From Amborella trichopoda (taxonomy: Eukaryota > Streptophyta > Magnoliopsida > Amborellales > Amborellaceae), in contig NW_006498445.1 in NCBI RefSeq assembly GCF_000471905.2, positions 756,947 to 820,946 of the forward strand: a stretch of DNA of 64,000 nucleotides, written 5' to 3'. The notes beneath the pieces were generated by a model. The model ran no database searches. It worked only from the letters and a program-made list of their open reading frames with translations, and was not told the origin of the DNA. Below, piece after piece: positions 27,201-33,889 of this stretch. Position 1 is the stretch's first letter, and each line of letters opens with the position of its first letter. Made by a program: the position numbers and the translations under genes.

Positions 27201-29540
27201 TAGAATAGCCCTTTAAAATCCCTTCCAAGGCAGGGATTTCCATAGAAGGAGAGATATAGAAGCATTCAGCATATATCTATACATGTCAGCATTACGAAAG
27301 TGTTCTTTCTGGAATGGCTCTAGCATATGTCAAAGAGAAAGTTTGGCAGCTCGATTACAAGCACAATAGAGCTAACATAGAGTCATAGAACTGGTGACTG
27401 GAATTCTTATACACCCTTAACGTGGGAATCACTTAAGACTTTCAAATAGTGCTTTCCCTACTCTACCCCAAACAAATTGGGTTCTTCTTACTAAAGAAGA
27501 AGAGGAGGAGGAGGAGAAAAAAATAGGAGGGTAAAAGAAGACTGCAACCAATCCTTCCAAAGGGTTCTAAGGGAGGTAACTTGGACGATCAAAAAATAGA
27601 TTCCTGTAAAATATGCTTATCCCTCCAAAGGAAGAATGCAAAAGAACCATTTATAGGATAGGGGGAGCAAAACTTACAAAGCCCACTTGACTGACATGTA
27701 GTGAGGACCTCATGTACATACAGAAGATAAAAGAGTATATAGTGAGTTCAATGTCATTTTGCCATTGTGCTTCCTTTTTCACCTATAAATACAATGGGTG
27801 CGAACCCTCTCAAACCCCTCGTAAGTTCAGCAAAAAAAAAAAGAAAGAAAAATTGGGTTCTTCTAAGGCCACATATCTTGGTTTATCCCAAAAAGTTTCA
27901 CGAGGTTTAGACATTGACAACGTCCCTTTCAGATAAGTTATGTGGCTATAGAGTTCCAATCCCTCTTCAATATTTTATGCAAGTGTGATGTATTATTTGA
28001 ATTGCAACATTGGTGGTAGCTTGGCATTTATTTCTCATAAACCCACCATAGTTCACCAATGGATTGCAATTGATACCGTCCACTATAAGATATTTGAAGA
28101 CTGTAACCAGTGATTTTGCTACAAATATTACAACCAGGCTCTTTAATGGCACGTCCTCCATGAATCTTATCTTGATTCACGTTCCCTCAACTTTCACACC
28201 TGATCCGTATACTCTCCAATCTCCAAATGTTGACTAACCTACCAAATTTAGAAAAAATAATTTACATTTGACACATGGACCTTACCACCCCTGACAAGCC
28301 ACTCCCTACAATTTCGCTGCACTCATTTGTCTTTCAAGTAAACTCCATGCCAGAATACCAAACTTCTCATTACAGCAAATCGATTTCCTATTCTTTCTCT
28401 AAATGGTCATACAAACTGATTTTAGAATGTGAGGCAGTCTCTGGTCTCCACAACAATGAATTGAGATAACAATGATGACAATAACAATGTAAAAGTAAAT
28501 GGGTTGGCAGTCAAAGTTATTTAAACTGATCCAAATTCCAGCCCCATAGCATAAGCCATGAACCTATTGAGAAAATTTTCCTCTTTAGTAGAAATGCCAC
28601 TTATGTGTGACTTTCACTGCACAAAAATGTAAGCATCTTCTCATATTACTTCCCAGATCTAACAAATTTACATTGAAGCCACTTCTAATGCATTTTCAGC
28701 ATTGTTGTTTCCTTCACCAATTTGGGGTCTGCATTGTTAAGAGACTTGCCTCACAGCCTCACGCCGCACTATAACTACAAATTCTAAAGGATCACTTGAA
28801 GATTCATTCATTTTTTTCCTGCAGAAAATTAACATGTGTCCATCAAGTACCGAGTACAGACGAAGTAAATCAAAGGCATTTTCCTCCTTCAAGGATATAT
28901 TTCCAACACTAAATCTCCCAAGCACATTTCCGGTTACCATTAGAAAACACAAGGTTGAGTAAAATGTAGGTCAAAATTCCATAATTATACAATCCCAATT
29001 TACCAAAACAAGACTACAATATCATTTTCACATTTTTTTTATCACCACTCCAGTAACCACAACATTATAAAACGGGTAAAGAAATTACTCAAACATGCAT
29101 CATCCCCATATTAATGAAACGGATGGAAGCATTAATTCCCACCAAACCACCAAGAAAACACACTCACTCTGAGGGGAAAAAGCCGTTTTTTATATATAAC
29201 AAAATGACCGAAAGAGATAAAAAGAGCAAATAAACAAAAAAACAATGTGAAGAAGACCGGGCTAATTACCTTGTCTTGGAGGAGCCATTGTCTGTGGGGT
29301 GGAGCAAGCCTTTACAAGGAAAGGAACCCGTCTTTTACAGAATGGGAGAAGACATGCATGAGATAAACCCAGCTGAAATACAGTCAAATGAGTAAAAGAG
29401 ACCATATGAGTCCCTCAGTCTCTCACCAAAAGATTAAGAAACACAGAGAAAGAATTACAAGAGAAAGAGCACCGAACCTGCAAAGAACCAGGCAATGGGA
29501 AGATCATTTGAGTGGCGGTTAGACTCTGCACAGAAGCCAT
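915..29540 (-). CDS. PPL1: PsbP-like protein 1, thylakoid lumen (8 exons)
   Basis: Seen: eight exons on the minus strand, 29540-29478, 29372-29270, 26921-26841, 26700-26597, 26421-26299, 26207-26136, 1275-1179 and 1033-915. All introns are GT-AG and the coding sum is 762 nt, giving 253 residues plus TAA. Residues 1-55 look like a chloroplast transit peptide. Residues 60-79 are a twin-arginine lumen signal (RRQTLVLGAL then a hydrophobic run to INAA). The PsbP fold spans about 97-248, with motifs DGYSFLYPFGWQ, FKDVIEPLESVSV, KKVLAPP, DGKSYYTFEF, NYTRHALG, FYTLTTGANERRW and VVDSFKI. Known: PPL1 is a lumenal PsbP relative linked to photosystem II repair under high light; Arabidopsis PPL1 is about 230 residues. 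Start: MASVQS at 29540 suits a plastid leader. The frame is also open upstream to a Met at 29675, so a longer N terminus is possible. Other PsbP-family proteins are less similar from memory. The exon model is inferred, not backed by a transcript. Confidence 0.87.
1099..1140. repeat. (CT)n microsatellite in PPL1 intron 7
   Basis: A near-pure CT run with two breaks lies inside the 145-bp last intron, between exons 7 and 8. On the gene strand it is (GA)n. Open frames across it are low-complexity artefacts. Confidence 0.85.
1276..2964. other. Intron 6 sequence left of the copia element
   Basis: AT-rich sequence with T-runs near 1976-1996. No domain, terminal repeat or RNA gene was recognised. 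It is probably ancestral intron plus unidentifiable old insertions. Confidence 0.4.
2965..3919 (+). repeat. 5' LTR of the copia element
   Basis: It aligns end to end with 10082-11007. It ends in CCAACA. Its first six bases have drifted from the TGTTAG of the 3' copy. A TATA-like stretch at about 3181-3188 and GA/CT runs follow the same order in both LTRs. Confidence 0.85.
3922..3933 (+). other. Primer-binding site for initiator tRNA-Met
   Basis: TGGTATCAGAGC lies three bases after the LTR end. It is the reverse complement of the 3' end of plant initiator methionine tRNA, the usual primer for plant copia elements. Confidence 0.9.
4791..6354 (+). mobile_element. Non-autonomous hAT transposon with BED-finger remnants
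   Basis: Seen: perfect 8-bp target duplication GCCCCACC at 4783-4790 and 6355-6362. The ends read CAATGCTTTAAAAAGC on the left and CAGTGTATCAAAAAGC as the reverse complement of the right. Both ends carry clustered CCTAGGCGG-type subterminal repeats (about 4805-4930, 6260-6335). The interior encodes three BED-type zinc-finger units (about 5158-5395, 5450-5640, 5660-5810) and an Asp/Glu-rich tail to the stop near 5996. Known: hAT elements make 8-bp duplications, and their transposases start with BED fingers. The catalytic and dimerisation domains are absent, and the fingers lie in shifted frames, so it is an internal-deletion derivative. It sits in the copia gag. A shorter relative lies at 55719-56544. 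Confidence 0.9.
5158..5397 (+). pseudogene. BED zinc-finger N terminus of a hAT transposase
   Basis: The frame from the ATG at 5158 reads MYSSGVSRSGDP, then a BED finger with CNFC, a hydrophobic NRLNKHLAGI block and KEEIKQFL before the stop. BED fingers bind the transposon ends. Two further copies of the same unit follow at about 5450-5640 and 5660-5810 in other frames. No DDE or RNase-H-like catalytic part is present, so it cannot be an active transposase. It could give a DNA-binding fragment only if transcribed. Confidence 0.75.
9430..9760. repeat. Tandem repeat of about 80 bp, 4 diverged units
   Basis: Units share a core like GCAGTCTTTTGACTCTGTG followed by CACATTGCGA and GGCATGACTCATTGAG. 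Starts lie near 9440, 9525, 9595 and 9680. The array lies between the end of pol and the 3' LTR of the copia fossil. Confidence 0.6.
10082..11007 (+). repeat. 3' LTR of the copia element
   Basis: It runs from TGTTAGAG to TCCAACA and is preceded by the purine tract AAGTAGGGGA. It aligns with 2965-3919 and, inverted, with 11847-12814. The open frame at 10182-10562 inside it is not a gene. Confidence 0.88.
11020..11846 (-). mobile_element. L1-type LINE fragment (RT C terminus and zinc-binding region)
   Basis: The minus-strand frame at 11831-11496 carries FHLVRWKVFVGHKRNGGLG and RRIKETNQALLTKWLCRFG, the conserved stretch after the RT domain of plant L1 elements. Below it, around 11300-11050, are zinc-binding-like pieces (WFLESQGEFSVKSMN). 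Endonuclease and RT palm are missing, and the fragment has stops. It is wedged between the copia 3' LTR and the inverted solo LTR. Confidence 0.7.
11847..12814 (-). repeat. Solo LTR of the same copia family, inverted
   Basis: Reverse-complement match to both LTRs of the copia element over their full length. It begins TGTTGGCCCAA and ends TTTTCTCTAATA. Flanks are GAAGA (11842-11846) and CAAGA (12815-12819), which could be a 5-bp target duplication with one change. No internal region or partner LTR was found. Confidence 0.75.
12828..13345. mobile_element. hAT-like non-coding element with CGAGTT subterminal repeats
   Basis: The left end reads CAATGTTTTTTACTTGACTTG. The reverse complement of the right end reads ATGTTTTACAACTTGGTTGAG. 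GC-rich subterminal blocks built on GAGTTACTC/ACTCGG words lie at 12863-12925 and 13250-13330, around an A-rich centre. Flanks GACAAAAA and GACAGAAG could be a decayed 8-bp duplication. The layout mirrors the hAT element at 4791. No coding sequence was seen. Confidence 0.5.
13548..13690 (-). mobile_element. RTE LINE 3'-end fragment
   Basis: On the plus strand it starts with a CATCATCATCATC tail followed by GCCGTATCCCAATTATTAAG and ends near CAATCAGACC. The same 3'-UTR sequence is found at 24436-24540 and 54890-55000. RTE elements end in short simple repeats and are usually heavily 5'-truncated. Confidence 0.65.
13691..14305. other. Unassigned intron sequence
   Basis: AT-rich, with no open frame of note, no inverted ends and no known repeat recognised. 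Confidence 0.35.
14306..14600. mobile_element. Possible MITE
   Basis: GGATCTGTTTGGTTG at the left and the reverse complement of CATCCAAATCATGGG at the right form weak inverted ends around a GATC-rich body with repeated GGGATCTAGATCC-like words. No clear target duplication. A class cannot be assigned. Confidence 0.25.
14601..17002. other. Unassigned intron sequence
   Basis: No protein domain, RNA gene or terminal repeat recognised. Short open frames (15033-15376) look random. Some of the sequence near 16800-16940 (TGGACCCGCAATGGAC and related words) echoes 18955-19020, which suggests a locus split by the MITE nest between. Confidence 0.35.
17003..17453. mobile_element. Palindromic MITE A on a (TA)n tract
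   Basis: An (AT)n tract (17003-17034) is followed by a long imperfect palindrome. The left arm, around GATTGAATCTAGACCGATC to GACGATCACGGATGTC, recurs inverted at about 17402-17453. The centre carries GGGGTATTTTGGTCAA and its complement. The right edge runs into the 17454 N gap. Confidence 0.7.
17454..17473. other. Assembly gap, 20 N
   Basis: Exactly twenty N inside the MITE nest. It is a scaffold gap of unknown true size, probably caused by the palindromes and (TA)n runs beside it. Confidence 0.97.
17536..17900. mobile_element. MITE B on a (TA)n tract
   Basis: A (TA)n tract (17536-17561) leads into a body with AAAATGAACAGTGATTTCGC, GGTAGTG and the shared core GGGGGTATTTTGATCAA. It is related to MITE C at 17917, which repeats the AAAATGAACAG, CACGGTCAC and GTCTGGTAG words. 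The tail holds a copy of GTGACCTCCATGTACAAAAG, also present at 18252. Confidence 0.55.
17902..18300. mobile_element. MITE C and duplicated flank
   Basis: A (TA)n tract (17902-17918) precedes TATAGGAAAACTC and a body matching the left half of MITE B. The flank GTGACCTCCATGTACAAAAG with TCCCTTTGTAGACAA at 18250-18296 duplicates 17857-17900, so this stretch was duplicated around the insertion or two elements share the flank. Confidence 0.5.
18403..18904. mobile_element. Palindromic MITE D on a (TA)n tract
   Basis: A (TA)n tract (18403-18423), then TATAGGAAAAAAGTTAAC. Arms of over 100 bp are inverted: the left has GGGTGGTTCAAAATACATG with GCAGCTATAATAAATATTAA, and the complement lies at about 18800-18890. 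The core has GGGGGTAATTTAGTCA. It ends in a short TATATATAGGAAAA. Confidence 0.7.
19090..20020 (+). mobile_element. Endogenous caulimovirid, plus-strand piece (fossil)
   Basis: Family Caulimoviridae, closest in feel to florendovirus/petuvirus types. Parts: the polyprotein stretch upstream of the coat domain (about 19090-19690), then a reverse-transcriptase stretch with a PFGLKNA-type motif (about 19690-19860). The first part is an inverted copy of about 21550-22120, so this piece lies head-to-head with the larger minus-strand piece. It is broken with several breaks and an internal junction. Confidence 0.75.
23846..24000. repeat. Short degenerate tandem repeat in the caulimovirid leader
   Basis: Variations on TTTGGATCATCTTTGGCTCTG recur four to five times, together with GGTTTATCGGATCATTTGGC-like words. 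The region also yields a meaningless open frame (23836-24111). Confidence 0.55.
24046..24057 (-). other. Caulimovirid primer-binding site for tRNA-Met
   Basis: GCTCTGATACCA on the plus strand is TGGTATCAGAGC on the minus strand, the initiator tRNA-Met complement used to prime caulimovirid minus-strand DNA. A one-mismatch second copy lies at 23983-23994. Both sit upstream of the polyprotein start, as expected. Confidence 0.75.
24058..24435. other. Spacer between caulimovirid and RTE LINE
   Basis: GATGTTACACCCCATGTAG occurs twice within 60 bp (about 24066-24130), followed by ordinary AT-rich DNA and a (TA)n run at about 24268-24295. Nothing coding was seen. Confidence 0.4.
24436..25705 (-). 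mobile_element. RTE-type LINE, 5'-truncated, decayed
   Basis: The 3' end on the plus strand is a (ATC)n tail at 24436-24447 followed by GAGCCTTGTCCCAACTATTT. The minus-strand frame at 25244-25038 (GINVKLDICRDALDY, KIKYMKCKFSN) is the RTE segment after the RT active site. At 25500-25400 the minus strand reads GFIDLEEAYLRVPGELIWW, the RT palm motif. Frames shift and stops occur between these blocks. Endonuclease and the N-terminal RT are missing. It runs into the hAT-like end at 25708. Confidence 0.75.
25708..25860. mobile_element. hAT-like terminal fragment with GATCGG repeats
   Basis: It starts CAGTGGTTTAAAAAACGG, followed by repeated GGATCGG/GATCCGGATCG words and then A/T-rich sequence, the same plan as the other hAT-like ends here. 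I could not find the opposite end or an 8-bp duplication before exon 6 at 26207, so it is truncated or the far end has drifted. Confidence 0.45.
25861..26135. other. Left edge of PPL1 intron 6 next to exon 6
   Basis: AT-rich sequence running to the donor of intron 6 at 26135. No repeat recognised. Confidence 0.4.
26922..29269 (-). other. Intron 2 of PPL1, 2.35 kb
   Basis: It separates the transit-peptide exon (29270-29372) from the twin-arginine exon (26841-26921). The donor is CAAG|GTAATT and the acceptor TTTGCAG|AT. A short minus-strand open frame at 28952-28737 has no family I recognise and no need to be an exon. An A-rich run lies near 27831-27852. No transposon could be named inside it. 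Confidence 0.7.
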
Positions 29541-29860
29541 CACTGGTCGAGTGAAAATAGGCGTAATGGTACGTAATGTACAGGGAAGAGGGAAGAGAGA
29601 GCCCCTCTCAAGGAATGTATGTGAAGGTCGTCTTTGTGGATGACGGGTTCGTTTATTTGTGTTGGACTTATCCATTTATCCGTGAGAAGCGTACCACCAC
29701 ATCACGACATGCTATAGAGAGCGAGTGGACTACTCTTTATGATGCGGATTATAGAGATTGTGGTTTACTGATATGTCATGGAAAATTTTGAGGTGGCAGT
29801 CGACCGGGTGGTAGGCGGTCCCTAAAAAACAGGGGTATGGGGGGGCTGAGCCAAGTCTGG
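29541..29860 (-). promoter_or_regulatory. 5' flank of PPL1
   Basis: Upstream of the chosen ATG. The coding frame stays open to 29675, so the mRNA leader probably lies here, but I see no clear TATA box or transcription start. The promoter is assigned by position only. Confidence 0.35.
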
Positions 29861-29861
29861 G

Positions 29862-30180
29862 CCACCATGCTCCGAGGATCGGGGCTGGGTGGCTCCATGG
29901 CCAGCTAGTTTAGCCCTATTTTTTTTTTTTTTTTTCTCTTTCGTTTTTTTATTTTATTTAGTCTAGCCCCAATAGGGGCTAGGGCTGGACCACTATGCTT
30001 CGAGGGTCAGGGTTGAGCCAGGGGCGAACCACTATGCTCCGAGGGTCGGGGTTGGGCCAACTTGAGTGGGGCTAGGATTGGGCTATCCAGTTTAGCCCTC
30101 CTTTTCTTTATTTTTTCTCTTTTATTTTTTTTTATTTTATCTAGTCCGGCCCAAATAAGTCTAGAGTTGGGCCTGGGCCA
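29862..30180. repeat. GC-rich tandem duplication, unit about 160 bp
   Basis: Two units share CACTATGCTCCGAGG, GGGGTTGGGC, AGTTTAGCCCT, a T-rich block ending TTTTATTTTAT and CTAGTCCGGCCC/CTAGCCCC. GGGCT words recur throughout. It looks like part of a transposon terminal region, but no inverted ends or target duplication were found. Confidence 0.5.
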
Positions 30181-30513
30181 GGGCCTCTTTGCCAAGGTCC
30201 AAGCCAGACCCGACCTAAGCTTGGGCTGGCCCTATTGATTTCAAGACTAAACTACTATACATAAGCCCCCGCCCCAGTCTGTCTTGTTGCCCACCCTAGT
30301 GGCAATATCTTAAAACCCGAAGATTAAAATATTACATAATTAAAAGTATCAAAATATACAGAAATGTCCGATTTTTGGACTTGATCACCCATCACAAAAC
30401 TATCAGGTTCTTTGATAGAATTGAGTGATTCCCATTGAATGAGACTGATGTTGGGTTCCAAGAACAGGACTAGTCTTCTACCAAACCTAATAAGTAATTG
30501 CTCTTTAAAATAT

Positions 30514-30912
30514 GGAAAACGTTTATATAAGGTTGCAACCTTAAAATGTAGAACTACATATGCACCTTAAAAATCCATTGAAAAAAAGTTTTTTTAATGT
30601 TGAAAAATCCTTTAATTGATCATCTTGACATCGAGATGTATGAATATGAAAAATAAAAAATAAAAATTAAGTTCCAAAAATAATGCATCTTGCAACACAT
30701 TATGTAGACCGTCCATTTTCAAGATATTCATATGTTTATAGATCTACTTGATTTTAACCATTTTTGGAGTTTAAAATTTTATAATTAGATATAAAAATAG
30801 ATTTTGAGATAATGCTAATAATTTTTTACACCAAAATTACGTGTTATGTTAAAATTTGGAGATGCGCCTTAATTGGATTGTTTAAAGTTGCAACATTATA
30901 GAAACCACACCC
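30514..30912. mobile_element. Mutator-type MITE, 399 bp, copy 1
   Basis: Perfect 9-bp target duplication TTAAAATAT at 30505-30513 and 30913-30921. The inverted ends read GGAAAACGTTTATATAAGG and GGGTGTGGTTTCTATAATG; both continue into TTGCAAC. There is no coding capacity. Nine-base duplications are the Mutator signature. Related copies lie at 37650 and 32870. Confidence 0.85.
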
Positions 30913-30921
30913 TTAAAATAT

Positions 30922-31900
30922 TGCTCTTTGTGTATTCTCATTTTCCTATGGTTTTGTACTTGAGTTCTTGTTTCTCTTTCTTCAGTTTTCTGACACCTCT
31001 TTCCTTATGCTTAGGTAACTTCAAATTTTGTTTTGTTGTTCGCTAACTTTGCAATGATATATTCTTTCCTGAAATTCTGACTTTGGAATTTGATATACTT
31101 CGAGTCCTAATTTGTTCTCTCCTTGATTGTCATATGCAATGCACACTCTGTGGAAGTTTATATTTTTTTCCTTCTTTTGTTGAATCCGTAGTCTCTTCTC
31201 CCTTTAGTTTCAGTTTAGCTGAATTTGCCATGAAAGGATCGAGACTTCTTGCATTAAATCAATCTTTCGGGGGTTTAGCTGAATTAACATCGCCACTGAT
31301 CAAGCCCAAGCTTGAATCGTGTGGTGTCTTAAACAAAATGAAACAATAGAAGAGGGGATCTATTCTAGTGTTTCATGTTGGATGTTATCAACATGAAACA
31401 CATAAGAGGATCATTTTTCTCTTTTGTTACACATAAGAGGATCATTTTTCTAAGTAATTTGCCAATGTATTTTTTTATTTTAATTGTAACACAAGACTAG
31501 AAAATTGGACCTAATTAATATCATAATCCTTGGACTATCAAGACTTACTTGACAACCCCTTCTCATGTCAGAGTTTTGCATTTGAGTCCTTTTCTATGTG
31601 GATGTGAGCAAAACGGATTTCTGCTGACGTCTTTAATTTCATCCAAAATAAGAATAAAATGCCAACATTTAGTATGTTTTGTTTTAGTGTATCTAGGTAA
31701 TCTCCTTCAACTAGCAGCTTTGCCCGGATATTATTTTTACCGCCCATAGCCCCTGTAATAAGGATCTAGCTTCCTCATATGCATTGCACTCCCCAAATGC
31801 CTGAGTACACATCTTCTATACGTTCCCTTCACATGTCCCAAGTACCTCCTAGCCTGGATTGCCTGGGGAACTCTTGTCGAAATTTAATATGTATACTCCT
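30922..31900. other. Intergenic, no gene recognised
   Basis: An 88-codon plus-strand open frame (31083-31349) has no domain I know, and composition does not favour coding. CACATAAGAGGATCATTTTTC is repeated at about 31398 and 31430. Confidence 0.35.
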
Positions 31901-31904
31901 TCAC

Positions 31905-32210
31905 GGCTTTTTTTTTTTTTTTTTTTTGTTTGGGCTAGGGGACGTGACAGGGGGAGTAGGGCAGCCGACTACTTGAGAGTGACCTACTCTGCTGCCCCAT
32001 GCCCACCACATCATCAAAGCATGATACGACATTAGCCTCGAAAATGCCCCAAAGAGTTCCTTTCTTGATGTGGCCCATGAAATTGGAATGACCGTGGTTT
32101 TTGTTTTAAAGGTGTTGATATCCATCACAACTTCAAATTCTTTACTACGTTTTTCCTTCCACACCTGCCACATCACAATAGTTCTCCACAATGGTGCTAT
32201 GAAATTATCA
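31905..32210 (-). mobile_element. L1-like 3' fragment with poly(A) tail
   Basis: A T-run at about 31910-31927 on the plus strand is a poly(A) tail for a minus-strand insert. Upstream of it the minus frame reads WRTIVMWQVWKEKRSKEFE, resembling the Trp-rich stretch between the RT and RNase H parts of plant L1 elements. No target duplication was found. Confidence 0.45.
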
Positions 32211-32869
32211 ATGGAGAAAGAAAGTAGCCACTGTAACTCAAATAGGTCTAGTACCCGATGCTATAAGCATTGGGTAGATGAACAATGTGTGAGAAGCCGT
32301 AGATTGCGAAAAATTTCCACAAGACCCCATCTGACCGTCTAGAGAGTAATGCCGTCACCTTTTGATCTAAGTCTTCTATTCTAGTGGCTAAGTTTACAAT
32401 TTGCCCCTAAGGAACAAATTGTACTCACTTTTCCTTATGTATTTATTTACAAATAAGGCGACCTAGTCTAGAACTTGAAGTTTTGAACCTATCCATCATT
32501 CAAAAAGGAAATTACAAGGGAACTTGTTCGGAATTTTAAGTTCCGAACTGGTCTTTCACCAAGAAAATAGATGGGACCCTACTCAAAACATGAACTTCCA
32601 AGCAAAATTGCCACTCAAAAAATAGAAGAAAAAAATACTTTGGAACGTTAGGCTCTGAACCGGAACTTCAAGCTAAACCAAGGCATTTTGGAGAACAAAA
32701 GAAGGAATGTAAGATATGAAAAATAAAGGATTTTTTTTAACTTCCACAAACTATAAAGGACACTTATGAAAATTTCTCTAAAAATATAAAAGTAATTATT
32801 TGATTTATTTTTCAAAAATTATTTTTCACTTGATCTCTTTGAAAGGACCAAAGCATGCACTATTAGCTA
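32211..32869. other. Intergenic, no gene recognised
   Basis: Possibly continues the LINE fragment to about 32345. Beyond that it is AT-rich with no recognisable feature. Confidence 0.3.
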
Positions 32870-33889
32870 TTCAGTTGAGGTTTGTATGAGGTGCTCACCT
32901 TATACCATACACGTAAAGCACACCTTTAAATTTTTATGGGAGATGTAGTTTTGGTGTAGAAACCTTATGATGGCTTGAAAATCCATGTTCACCCATAATT
33001 ATGAAATTTAAAAATTCTAAAAAGCAGTAACAAATCGAGCAGATCTATAAGCACATGAATACCTTGAAAAATAAATGGCCAAGATAATTATTTTTAGGAC
33101 TTAATTTTAGTTTTCCTTCATTGTAGACATGAGGGTGCATCCCTAGTGTGAGGGTACACTCAAGCGGACCACACCTCCTTCACATTTGACTTACATTACT
33201 ACATGAAGGGAGGTGGGGAGATGTTGCACTTCTTCAAGATGGGGTTACTCTCCTATGAATGGCATGCACCATGCACCATGCACCATAAAGGTGCCCATTC
33301 ATGAGAAAGTTACTCACATGAATGAGATGCTCCTTTCGCTCATTATAAAAAGAGAGGGGTGGAGGCCTCTACATAACAACAACATACACAAAAGAAAGGT
33401 GTGAGAGCTTCTATTGAGATAGAGAAAGTGTGTGAAAGAGAGTGAGTACAATCTCTCTCCCATTCAAGTTCTAATGATAGAACCGGCCCTAAGAGATAGA
33501 GTTGTACGTGAGAGTCAAGCTTGGACTGCTCCTCAATCGCGTTTGTAAGAGTATTTGTGAGCTTCCACCTCGTTCAGGATTTACGGTGTAGAATATATTT
33601 CGGTAGCTTGTAGTTGTCGGACGTGCCTATGTGAGTTGATCATTCCTCTCCACATTCATTCACCAAAACTATTTTACAATCACTTAGGTATGATACTCGG
33701 TTCTCAATTGATTATTTTGCTTCCGCTTCAGTTGTTGGACCATTTATTCCAACATTTATATCCATACTTCTTTAAGTTGAAATGATCATTTCGAAGATTT
33801 TTCAACTTTGAAACACCCTTTTTTCCTGAAGTTTTGAGGTGCACCTTACTTTTGTAGTATAAGGTTGAAAACTCATGTAAATTTTTTCC
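32870..33889. mobile_element. Mutator-type MITE, copy 2, split by a solo LTR
   Basis: Left part about 32870-33121, right part 33755-33889. The order and wording (AGATCTATAAGCACATGAA, AAATGATCATTTCGAAGATT, TTTTGAGGTGCACC) follow the copy at 37650-38043 across the LTR. It ends TTTTTTCC like that copy. The left end is degenerate, so that coordinate is approximate. Confidence 0.65.
33122..33754 (+). repeat. Solo LTR, 633 bp
   Basis: It runs from TGTAGACATG to TTCCAACA inside a MITE copy, with flanks TTCAT (33117-33121) and TTTAT (33755-33759), a 5-bp duplication with one change. A TATA-like TTATAAAAAGAG lies at about 33344, followed by GA-rich leader sequence. The 3' end has a TTGGACCATTTATTCCAA palindrome. 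No internal region is present. The class (copia or gypsy) is uncertain. Confidence 0.65.

Noticed and set aside
28737-28952. Possible extra exon in PPL1 intron 2
   Set aside because: The protein is complete and in phase without it, and it shows no similarity to the PsbP family.
31083-31349. 88-codon open frame
   Set aside because: No domain, no splice context and no homology I recognise.
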